A stretch of 13,598 bases of DNA from CAYVUV01 sp964455095. Its GTDB lineage: Bacteria > Desulfobacterota > Binatia > HRBIN30 > CADEER01. Of the stretch, positions 1 to 7,261 are shown piece by piece. Both the position numbers and the translations under genes were made by a program. The first letter of the stretch is position 1. Each line of letters begins with the position of its first letter. The notes under the pieces are model-generated. The model did no database searches. It saw only the letters and a list, made by a program, of their open reading frames with translations, and was not told where the DNA came from. The DNA lies in assembly GCA_964455095.1 (NCBI GenBank), contig CAYVUV010000201.1, positions 1-13,598 of the forward strand, read 5' to 3'.

Positions 1-612
1 CTCGCCGTGTCGCTGCAGCCGCCCGACCTCGAGGCCTGCGAGCGGCCGCGCGCGCCGGCCGGGGAGAACGTCGGCACCGATCTCGAACAGGCGAAGTCCA
101 CCCATCGACTGATGACCGAGCTGCTCGTCTTCGCGCTGCTCTGCGATCAGACGCGGGTGTTCAGCATGTTGTTCTCGTGGGGCACCTCGGAGCTGCGCAA
201 GAGCGGCGCCCAGACCGCGCATCATCAGTACACGCACGACGAGCTGGTCGACCCGGTGCTCGGCTATCAGCCGGAGGCGACGACCTTCGTGCTCGAGTCG
301 ATGCAGGCCTGGGGCTCGTTCGTCGAACGCCTCGCCGCCACCCCGGAGGGAGCCGGCACGCTGCTCGACAACTGCCTGGTGCTGGCGCACTCGGAGAGCT
401 CGTTCGCCAAGTCGCACCAGGTCACGACGTTGCCGGTGATGCTCGCCGGCCGCGCCGGCGGGCGGGTGCGCCCCGGGCTCCACGTGCGCGGCAGCGGCGA
501 GCCGGTCAGTCGCGTCGGGCTGACCATCCAGCAGCTCATGGGCCTGCCGGTGAGCGAGTGGGGCTCGCGCTCGATGCAGGTATCGCAACCCGTGGGCGAG
601 ATCCTCGCATGA
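1..612 (+). CDS. DUF1552-type secreted protein, C-terminal part (5' truncated by window)
   Basis: The frame is open from base 1 and ends at TGA 610-612, giving 203 visible residues. The GTG at base 7 is unlikely to be the real start, because the reading frame is still open at the window edge. The fragment has the look of the C-terminal half of DUF1552/DUF1501-like proteins: a segment reading MTELLVFALLCDQTRVFSMLF, a His-rich stretch (AHHQYTHDE), then LLDNCLVLAHSESS and LPVMLAGRAGG before a short tail. In this family the N-terminus usually carries a Tat or Sec signal, so the product is probably exported; that part is outside the window. The biochemical function of the family is not established. 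Such genes often sit beside DUF1592/DUF1588 cytochrome-type genes in environmental bacteria. The stop overlaps the next start (ATGA), so it is probably co-translated with the transhydrogenase. Family assignment is from motif memory and is moderately sure. Confidence 0.72.
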   Translation, partial: LAVSLQPPDLEACERPRAPAGENVGTDLEQAKSTHRLMTELLVFALLCDQTRVFSMLFSWGTSELRKSGAQTAHHQYTHDELVDPVLGYQPEATTFVLESMQAWGSFVERLAATPEGAGTLLDNCLVLAHSESSFAKSHQVTTLPVMLAGRAGGRVRPGLHVRGSGEPVSRVGLTIQQLMGLPVSEWGSRSMQVSQPVGEILA

Positions 613-2030
613 GCTCGACCGCTCCTTCCCAGTTCGATCTCGTCGTTCTCGGTGGCGGCCCGGCCGGAACGAGCGGCGCGAATGCCGCGGGGCTGCTCGG
701 CAAGAGCGTCGCCCTGGTAGAGCAGGCCGCGCGCGTCGGCGGCGCGGGCATCAACACCGGCACCATCCCGAGCAAGACGCTGCGCGAAACCTCGCTCATG
801 CTCTCGGGCTGGCGCTCGCGGCGGCTCTTTGGCGTCGACCTCTCGCTGCGCCGCGAGGCCACCGTGTCCGACTTCATGCGCCACGCCAATCAGGTGACGG
901 ACAGCGAACGGCAACGGCTCGAGGAGCGGCTGGCGCTGCACGGCGTGATCAAATTCCATGGCGCGGCGAGTTTTGTTGACCCGCACACGATCCAGATCGC
1001 CGGCGCCGGTGGCACCACCACGGTGATTCGCGGCGAGAAGATCCTCATCGCGACCGGTTCCTCGCCCTTGCGGCCGGCGGAGTTTCCGTTCGCAGACGAC
1101 CGCGTGCACGACTCGGACGAAATCCTCGCGCTCAAGGCGATGCCGAAGAAGCTCGTCGTCATCGGCGGCGGCGTGATCGGCAGCGAATACGCCGGGACGT
1201 TTGCCGCGCTGGGTGTCGAGGTGCATCTCGTCGACGGCCGCGACACGCTGATGCCGTTTCTCGATGCGGACCTCTCGCGCGGGCTGGCGGAAGCCATGAC
1301 CGCCAACGGCGTGCGCTTCCACTGGCTGCAGACGGTCGTAACCTGCGATGCCTCCGAGCCCGGCGACGTGATCCTCACCATGGCGTCGGGCGCCACGCTG
1401 GCATGTGACGGCGTGCTGGTGTGTGCCGGCCGCTGCAGCAACACCGAGACGCTCAACCTCGCGGCCGCCGGACTCACACCGGGGAAACGCGGCCTGGTGC
1501 AGGTCGGCACGCACTTTCGCTGCACCGAGGTGCCGCACATCTACGGAGCGGGCGACGTCATCGGACCGCCGGCACTCGCGGCCACTGGCATCGAGCAAGC
1601 GCGCGTCGCCGTGTGCGACGCATTCGGCGAGACGCTCAAGAGCGATCTCGCGCCGCTGCTGCCGACCGGCATCTACACCATTCCCGAAGCGAGCTGCGTC
1701 GGGGCCACCGAGGCGGCGCTGGTGGAGCAGAAGATTCCCTACGTCGTCGGCCGCGCCCGTTACGCGGACATCCCGCGCGGCGACATCATTGGCGACAGCG
1801 CGGGCTTCCTGAAACTGCTCTTCCGCCGTGACGATCTGCGTCTGCTCGGCGTGCACGTGATGGGAGAGCACGCCACCGAGGTCGTCCACATCGGCCTCAT
1901 CGCCATGCTGTCGAACGCCACCGCCGAGTTGTTCAACCGCGCTTGCTTCAACTACCCGACGCTCGGCGACCTCTATAAGTACGCCACGTACGACGCCCTT
2001 TTGCAGGAACGCAACGCGGACAGCCGATGA
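609..2030 (+). CDS. sthA: SthA-type soluble pyridine nucleotide transhydrogenase (FAD-dependent)
   Basis: A 473-residue cytosolic flavoprotein of the class I pyridine nucleotide-disulfide oxidoreductase family, close in length to E. coli SthA (466). It is predicted to move reducing equivalents between NADPH and NAD+. Motifs: FAD-binding GGGPAG (15-20), VGGAGINTGTIPSKTLR (43-59), second Rossmann motif GGGVIGSE (186-193), FAD-contacting GAGDVIG (313-319), PTGIYTIPE (352-360) and the dimerisation-end NYPTLGDLYKYA (449-460). Both redox cysteines of lipoamide-dehydrogenase-type enzymes are missing (Gly48 and Thr52). The GTIPSK version is the SthA signature rather than a disulfide reductase. Asp209 ends the second beta strand of the NAD(P) domain, which often favours NADH. 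ATG 609 is chosen because it overlaps the previous stop and directly precedes the dinucleotide fold; the open frame back to 177 is a shadow of the upstream gene. The stop overlaps the next start. A related NADH-dependent flavoprotein is the main alternative. Confidence 0.87.
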   Translation: MSSTAPSQFDLVVLGGGPAGTSGANAAGLLGKSVALVEQAARVGGAGINTGTIPSKTLRETSLMLSGWRSRRLFGVDLSLRREATVSDFMRHANQVTDSERQRLEERLALHGVIKFHGAASFVDPHTIQIAGAGGTTTVIRGEKILIATGSSPLRPAEFPFADDRVHDSDEILALKAMPKKLVVIGGGVIGSEYAGTFAALGVEVHLVDGRDTLMPFLDADLSRGLAEAMTANGVRFHWLQTVVTCDASEPGDVILTMASGATLACDGVLVCAGRCSNTETLNLAAAGLTPGKRGLVQVGTHFRCTEVPHIYGAGDVIGPPALAATGIEQARVAVCDAFGETLKSDLAPLLPTGIYTIPEASCVGATEAALVEQKIPYVVGRARYADIPRGDIIGDSAGFLKLLFRRDDLRLLGVHVMGEHATEVVHIGLIAMLSNATAELFNRACFNYPTLGDLYKYATYDALLQERNADSR

Positions 2031-3991
2031 GCGTCATGCGCCGGCCAGCGAAAGCGCGCGGGCGCGCGCGCGGTCTCTGGATGGCGGCCGCCTGCTCGCT
2101 GCTCATCCTTCTGGCGGGGTGCGCAGGTGACGGAAACGGATCGGCACCCACCCCCACGGCAACGGCAACTCAGAGACCGAGCGCCAGCGCCACCGCGCAC
2201 GCGACGGCCTCGCCAACGCCGGTGGTCACGGTGACGGCGCCGCGCTCGTCGCCCCCCACCGCCTCCGCTTCACCGACGGCAACGGCGACGCCGGAGCCGA
2301 GCCCAACGCCTTCCTCAACGCCGAGCGTCACCGCCGCGCCCACCAGCTCTCCCGGCCCGCTCGCCTGCGCCGCGCTCGCCGGCTTCTCCAGCGCTGGCAT
2401 ATTCGAACCCGTCACATCGATCGCCACCGCGCAGTACAACGCGGCCACCGGCACGGCGCCGGAACACTGCGAGATCCTCGGCCGCATGGATCAGCGCACC
2501 GGTGTCGACGGACAGTCCTACGTCATCCGCTACCGGCTGCGCCTGCCGACCGCGTGGAACGGCAAGCTGTACTTCCAGGGCGGCTTCGCACTCGACGGCT
2601 TTCTCATCGGTGCGCTCGAACGCCTGTCGGAAGGCTATGCGGTCGTGGCGACCGACGCGGGTCACGACAACGCCACCAATACCGATCCCGACAACGGCGG
2701 CCTCGCGGCGTTCGGCCTCGATCCGCAGGCGCGCATCGACTTCGGCTACCGCGCGCTCGATGTAGTGACACGTGCCGCCAAGGCGCTCGTCGCGCGCTAC
2801 TTCGGGCGCGGCCCCGAGCGCTCGTACTTCGTCGGCTGCTCGAACGGCGGACGCCAGGGCATGGTGGCGGCGCAGCGCTTCCCGAGCTACTTCGACGGCA
2901 TCGTCGCCGGTGCGCCGGGATTCAACCTGCCGCAGGCCTCGGTCGCCGAGGCGTGGAACGAGCAGGCATTGGCACCGCTGGCGACGCGCCTCGACGTGAA
3001 CGGCACGCCGTACCTGCCCGACACGTTCTCCGCCGCCGATCTGCAGCTGGTCGTCGACGCCATCCTCAGCGCCTGCGATGCGCTCGACGGCCTCGCCGAC
3101 GGCATCGTCAACCACTTTCGCGCCTGCACGGATGCGCTCGTCGTACCGCGACTGACGGCCATCCAGTGCGGCGGCGCCAAGGAGGCGAGCTGTCTCAGCG
3201 CGGCACAGATCACGGCATTGCAGACGATCATGGGCGGTCCGCGCAACACCGCCGGCGAGGCCTTGTACGCACCGTTTCCCTGGGATGCGGGTTTCGCCGG
3301 CGCCTCGTCCTTCCCGATGTGGTCGCTCGGCACGCCGGCAGCGGCGGGACAGCCGCTGGTCAACAACGCCTTGAATCTGACCCTCGGCGGCGCCGCGCTG
3401 CCGTTGGTCTTCGTCACCCCGCCGGTGGCGACCGCGCAGAGCGCCCTGGCGCAGTACATGTTCGGCTTCGACTTCGACGCCGATGCGCCAAAGATCTTCG
3501 CCACGTCCGGCATCTACGCCGAGTCGGCGATGGACTTCATGTCCGGCAGCTCGACCGATCGCTCGGCCTTCAAGGCGCACGGCGGCAAGCTGATCATCTA
3601 CCACGGCACCAGCGACGGCGTGTTCTCCATTTCCGACACCATCGACTGGTACGACGCGCTCGCCGCGGCCACGGCGAGTCCGGTGGCGGACTTCGTCCGC
3701 GTCTTTCCCGTTCCGGGATTGGGCCACTGCTTTGGCGGCCCCGCCACCGGCACGTTCGACGCGTTCGCCGCGCTGATCGATTGGGTCGAGCACGGCGTCG
3801 CGCCCGACCGCATCGCGGCGACTGCACCCGCCGGCACGCCGTGGCCCGGGCGCAGTCGGCCGCTGTGCCCGTACCCGCGGCACGCGCGGTACACCGGTAG
3901 CGGCAGCATCGAGGAAGCAGCCAACTTCGCCTGCGCAGACGACACGGCCGGTGTCGTCGCAAGCGTCGAGCTCGGTTCCCAGACACGTTGA
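2027..3991 (+). CDS. Tannase/feruloyl esterase family lipoprotein
   Basis: A 654-residue predicted lipoprotein carboxylesterase of the tannase and feruloyl esterase family. A basic N-terminus and hydrophobic stretch end in the lipobox LLAGC with Cys32 as the lipid anchor. Residues 36-111 are a Pro/Thr/Ser/Ala-rich linker that would hold the enzyme off the membrane. The catalytic domain runs from about 112 to the end. The family's CS-D-HC arrangement is visible: Cys271-Ser272 in GCSNGGRQG, Asp530 in YHGTSDG, and His567-Cys568 in GLGHCFGG; in characterised members the two Cys form a disulfide that holds Ser and His together. Likely substrates are phenolic esters (tannins, feruloyl or similar esters), but members are diverse and the exact substrate cannot be read here. 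The start overlaps the sthA stop in an ATGA, implying translational coupling. ATG 2036 is an alternative start and keeps the signal peptide. The intergenic repeats follow 16 bp after the stop. Confidence 0.88.
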   Translation: MSVMRRPAKARGRARGLWMAAACSLLILLAGCAGDGNGSAPTPTATATQRPSASATAHATASPTPVVTVTAPRSSPPTASASPTATATPEPSPTPSSTPSVTAAPTSSPGPLACAALAGFSSAGIFEPVTSIATAQYNAATGTAPEHCEILGRMDQRTGVDGQSYVIRYRLRLPTAWNGKLYFQGGFALDGFLIGALERLSEGYAVVATDAGHDNATNTDPDNGGLAAFGLDPQARIDFGYRALDVVTRAAKALVARYFGRGPERSYFVGCSNGGRQGMVAAQRFPSYFDGIVAGAPGFNLPQASVAEAWNEQALAPLATRLDVNGTPYLPDTFSAADLQLVVDAILSACDALDGLADGIVNHFRACTDALVVPRLTAIQCGGAKEASCLSAAQITALQTIMGGPRNTAGEALYAPFPWDAGFAGASSFPMWSLGTPAAAGQPLVNNALNLTLGGAALPLVFVTPPVATAQSALAQYMFGFDFDADAPKIFATSGIYAESAMDFMSGSSTDRSAFKAHGGKLIIYHGTSDGVFSISDTIDWYDALAAATASPVADFVRVFPVPGLGHCFGGPATGTFDAFAALIDWVEHGVAPDRIAATAPAGTPWPGRSRPLCPYPRHARYTGSGSIEEAANFACADDTAGVVASVELGSQTR

Positions 3992-4007
3992 GGAACCCCG
4001 CCCCGTG

Positions 4008-4137
4008 CTTCGACGAGCTCATGCTTCGACGGGCTCAGCAGAGCGGATCCCCTCCTCTGTTTCAGAAGTTCTAAAGGTCTCCTCGTCCGCTCCCCCTGAG
4101 CCCGTCGAAGGGTGTCTCTGGGTTTTTTCGACGGGCT
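4008..4137. repeat. Cluster of short TTCGACGGGCTCAG-type inverted repeats
   Basis: The 160 bp between the tannase and ABC genes hold four copies of one short element. Copy 1 is plus orientation at 4008-4021 with one core mismatch (GAGCTC for GGGCTC). Copy 2 is plus at 4024-4038 (CTTCGACGGGCTCAG). Copy 3 is its exact 15-base reverse complement at 4096-4110. Copy 4 is a partial plus copy at 4127-4137. Copies 3 and 4 can pair as an 11-bp stem (4099-4109 with 4127-4137) around a 17-nt loop that includes a run of six T, ending 14 nt before the exporter GTG start. Copies 2 and 3 can pair as a 15-bp stem with a long loop. Similar TCGACxGGCTCAG words recur as dispersed intergenic repeats in many GC-rich genomes, as far as I recall. 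A role as transcription end, attenuator or mobile REP-like element is open. No confident sigma-70 promoter is seen here. Confidence 0.75.
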
Positions 4138-4151
4138 GTTAGAGTAGCCCC

Positions 4152-4898
4152 GTGAGCGAATCCGCCACTTCGGATACGAACGGCGCCAGTGACCCGCAGG
4201 CGGTGTTTCATGTCCGCGGTCTCTCCAAGCTCTACCGCATGGGCGATGTGGACGTGCACGCGCTGCGCGGCATCGACCTCGATCTGTACGCCGGCGAGCT
4301 GGTGGTGCTGCTCGGCGCCTCGGGCAGTGGCAAGTCCACGCTGCTCAACATTCTCGGGGGCCTCGACACGCCCACCAGCGGCGAGGTCCTGTACCTCGAC
4401 CACAAGCTCACCGGGGCCACCGAAGAGGAGCTGACCCGCTTTCGCCGCGAGCATGTCGGCTTCGTTTTTCAGTTCTACAATCTGATCCCCAGTCTGACGG
4501 CGGTGGAGAACGTCTCGCTGGTGACCGAGATCGCCGACCACCCGCTCGATCCCACCGCGGCGCTGGAGTTGGTCGGCCTGCGCGAGCGACTGCACCACTT
4601 CCCGGCCCAGCTCTCGGGCGGCGAGCAACAGCGCGTCGCGATCGCGCGCGCGGTGGCCAAGCGGCCCGATGTTTTGCTGTGCGACGAGCCGACCGGAGCG
4701 CTCGACTACGCCACCGGCAAGATCGTGCTCGAAGTGCTGGCGCGCGTGAACCGCGAGCTCGGCACGACCACGGCGGTGATCACGCACAACGCCTCCATCG
4801 CCGGCATGGCCGACCGCGTCGTGCGGTTGAGCAGCGGGCAGATCGTCGAGGTGGTCACCAACGCGCGCCGCCTCTCGCCGTCGGAGCTCACCTGGTGA
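4152..4898 (+). CDS. ABC transporter ATP-binding protein (LolD/MacB-type)
   Basis: A 248-residue nucleotide-binding subunit that would drive the permease encoded next. All ATPase motifs are intact: Walker A GASGSGKST (55-63), Q-loop Gln107 in FVFQFYNL, signature LSGGEQQ (154-160), Walker B VLLCDEP (174-180), D-loop ALD (183-185) and H-loop His212 in ITHN. The SGGEQQRVAIARA signature and the FQFYNLIPSLTAVENV segment are typical of the LolD/MacB/FtsE group that works with FtsX-like permeases by a mechanotransmission mechanism, rather than by carrying substrate through the membrane. The start is GTG 4152; the first 15 residues are poorly conserved, so a later start is possible but no better codon precedes the domain. 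No strong Shine-Dalgarno is visible. The stop overlaps the permease GTG (GTGA, 4895-4898), consistent with one operon. Substrate cannot be told from this subunit. Confidence 0.93.
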   Translation: MSESATSDTNGASDPQAVFHVRGLSKLYRMGDVDVHALRGIDLDLYAGELVVLLGASGSGKSTLLNILGGLDTPTSGEVLYLDHKLTGATEEELTRFRREHVGFVFQFYNLIPSLTAVENVSLVTEIADHPLDPTAALELVGLRERLHHFPAQLSGGEQQRVAIARAVAKRPDVLLCDEPTGALDYATGKIVLEVLARVNRELGTTTAVITHNASIAGMADRVVRLSSGQIVEVVTNARRLSPSELTW

Positions 4899-7258
4899 AG
4901 GCGCGCAACCGCATGCTGTGGCGCGACTTGTGGCACCTGCGCGGGCAGGTGTTCGCCGCCGCCATGGTGGTCGCCTGCGGCGTCTCGGCCTTTCTCTCGA
5001 TGCGCGCCACCTACGAATCGCTCCTGCGGGCGCGCGACGACTACAACCAGGCGCTGCGCTTCGCCGATGACTACGCCCAGCTCAAGCGCGCGCCGGCGAG
5101 CCTGGCGGCGAGCATCGAGGAGATTCCCGGTGTCGCCCAGGTGCGCACCCGGGTCGTGATCCAGGTCACGCTCGACGTGCCCGGTCTCGACGAGCCCGCC
5201 AGCGGGCGCCTGGTGTCGATTCCGGAGCATCCCCGCCCGATGCTCAACGACCTGGTGCTGCGCTCCGGCCGCTACGTCGAGCCCGAGCGCGACGAGGAAG
5301 TGATCGCCAGCGAAGCCTTCGCGGCGGCCAACCACCTGCGCCCCGGCGACGAGCTCGGCGCCGTCATCAACGGTCGGTGGAAGCGGCTGCGTATCGTCGG
5401 CGTGGCGCTGTCGCCCGAGTACATCTACGAGGTCGGGAGCGGCACGATCTTCCCCGACAACCGGCGCTTCGGGGTGTTGTGGATGGGTGAGAAGGCGCTG
5501 GCGGCGGCCTACCGGATGGAGGGCGCTTTCAACGACGTCGCGCTCGGTCTCGCGTTCGGCGCCAGCGAGGCCGACGTCATCGAGCGGCTCGACCTCCTGC
5601 TGGCGCGCTACGGCGGCCTCGGGGCGTACGGGCGCGAGGATCAGGTCTCGCACCGCTTCATTTCCGACGAGATCGCGCAGAACCGCGTCACCTCCACCTT
5701 CGTGCCCGGCATCTTTCTCGGCGTCGCCGCCTTCCTGTTGCACACCGTGCTGGCGCGGCTGACGAGCATGCAGCGCACCGAGATCGGGTTGCTGAAGGCG
5801 TTCGGCTACCGCGATCGCGAGGTCGGGCTCCACTACCTGAAGCTGGCGATGGTGACGGTGTCGATCGGTCTCGTCATCGGCGCCGCGCTGGGCGTGTACG
5901 CCGGGGCGGGGCTCACCGCCCTCTACCGCGACTTCTATCGCTTCCCGAACCTCTCCTTCCACGTCCCCCTGCGCGTGCTGAGCCTGACCCTGCTCATCGC
6001 CATTGCGGCGGCGGCGGTCGGCGCGATCGGTGCGGTGCGCCGCGCCATTCGGCTGCCGCCGGCAGTCGCCATGCGACCGGAGCCGCCGGCCACGTTTCAC
6101 GGCGGCGTCCTGGAGCGCCTCGGCCTCACCGGCCGCATCCCCTCCTCCGCCCGCATGATCGCGCGCAACATCGAACGCCGGCCCTGGAAGTCGTTTCTAT
6201 CGATGCTGGGCATCGCCTGCGCCGTCGGCATTCTGGTCGTCGGCCGCTTCGGTATGGATGCGATGGACTACATGATGCGGGTGCAGTTTCAGGTCGTGCA
6301 GCGCGACGACCTGACGGTGAGCTTCATCGAGCCCGCCTCGGCCGAGATCCGCCACGAGCTCGGACGGCTGCCCGGAGTGCTCGCCGTCGAGCCCTTCCGC
6401 GCCGTGCCGGCGCGCCTGCGTTTCGAGCACCGCACCAAGCGCGTCGAGCTGACCGGCCTGCTCGACGGGGCGCAGCTCCGCCGGCTCGTCGACACGGACC
6501 TGCGGCCGGTGGAGCTGCCGCGCGACGGCGTCGTACTGACGCGCAAGCTGGGCGAGGTGCTCGGCATCGCCGCCGGGGAGAGCCTGACGGTGGAAGTGCT
6601 GGAGAGCGCGCGCCCGGTGCGCCGCCTGCAGGTCGCCGGGCTGGTCGACGAGCCGGTCGGCCTCGGCGCCTACATGGATCTGCGCGCCCTCAACGCCATG
6701 ATGCGCGAGCAAGGCTCGCTCTCCGGCGCCTATCTCACCATCGATCCGTTGCGCGCCGCCGCGCTCAACCGCGCGCTCAAGCGCGTGCCCGCCGTCGCCG
6801 GCGTCGCCTTCCGCGACGCCGTGCTGCAGAGCTTCAGCGACATCCTCGAGCGCAGCATGCGCGCGGCGACGCTGTTGAACGTCTTCTTCGCCTGCGTCAT
6901 CGCCTTCAGCGTCGTCTACAACGGCGCCCGCATCGCCCTCTCCGAGCGCGGCAACGAGCTGGCGTCGCTGCGCGTCCTCGGCTTCACGCGGCGCGAGGTG
7001 ATCTGGTTGCTGCTCGGCGAGCAGGGCGTGCTGACGCTGTCGGCGCTGCCGCTCGGATTCGCGCTCGGGGCGTGGATCGCCTGGCTGCTGGTGCGGCGAC
7101 TCGACACCGAGTTGTACCGCATCCCGCTGGTGTTCGAGACGGCGACGTTTTCCTTCGCGCTGCTGGTGGTGGCGGTCGCGGCGCTGCTATCGGGGTTGTT
7201 GGTGGCGCGCCGCATCAGCCGCCTGGATCTCATCGCCGTGCTCAAGACTCGGGAGTAG
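4895..7258 (+). CDS. FtsX-family ABC transporter permease with two FtsX modules
   Basis: A 787-residue inner-membrane permease. Hydrophobic segments are seen near residues 18-37, 268-289, 317-341, 362-381, 433-453, 660-683, 706-733 and 752-774. This gives two repeats of one helix, a large periplasmic domain, then three helices, joined by a linker (MRPEPPATFHGG). Each half carries the FtsX cytoplasmic coupling helix pattern: TEIGLLKAFGYRDREV (about 293-308) and NELASLRVLGFTRREV (about 687-702). The double layout resembles large ABC3-type permeases rather than MacB (one module). These proteins convert ATP hydrolysis into movement of the periplasmic domains, typically for lipoprotein, peptide or lipid handling. 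Start GTG 4895 is chosen because it overlaps the ATPase stop; ATG 4913 is an alternative, and the frame open back to 4679 overlaps the ATPase and is rejected. The adaptor gene follows after 3 bp. Confidence 0.91.
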   Translation: MKARNRMLWRDLWHLRGQVFAAAMVVACGVSAFLSMRATYESLLRARDDYNQALRFADDYAQLKRAPASLAASIEEIPGVAQVRTRVVIQVTLDVPGLDEPASGRLVSIPEHPRPMLNDLVLRSGRYVEPERDEEVIASEAFAAANHLRPGDELGAVINGRWKRLRIVGVALSPEYIYEVGSGTIFPDNRRFGVLWMGEKALAAAYRMEGAFNDVALGLAFGASEADVIERLDLLLARYGGLGAYGREDQVSHRFISDEIAQNRVTSTFVPGIFLGVAAFLLHTVLARLTSMQRTEIGLLKAFGYRDREVGLHYLKLAMVTVSIGLVIGAALGVYAGAGLTALYRDFYRFPNLSFHVPLRVLSLTLLIAIAAAAVGAIGAVRRAIRLPPAVAMRPEPPATFHGGVLERLGLTGRIPSSARMIARNIERRPWKSFLSMLGIACAVGILVVGRFGMDAMDYMMRVQFQVVQRDDLTVSFIEPASAEIRHELGRLPGVLAVEPFRAVPARLRFEHRTKRVELTGLLDGAQLRRLVDTDLRPVELPRDGVVLTRKLGEVLGIAAGESLTVEVLESARPVRRLQVAGLVDEPVGLGAYMDLRALNAMMREQGSLSGAYLTIDPLRAAALNRALKRVPAVAGVAFRDAVLQSFSDILERSMRAATLLNVFFACVIAFSVVYNGARIALSERGNELASLRVLGFTRREVIWLLLGEQGVLTLSALPLGFALGAWIAWLLVRRLDTELYRIPLVFETATFSFALLVVAVAALLSGLLVARRISRLDLIAVLKTRE

Positions 7259-7261
7259 CCC

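Noticed and set aside
177..608. Open frame extending sthA upstream to 177
   Set aside because: It overlaps the DUF1552 coding frame, is Arg/Ala-rich shadow in composition, and the FAD fold starts right after ATG 609.
2315..3883. 522-codon minus-strand open frame opposite the tannase
   Set aside because: Arg/Ala/Gly-rich with no recognisable domain; the plus strand carries a complete catalytic set. Long antisense frames are expected at this GC content.
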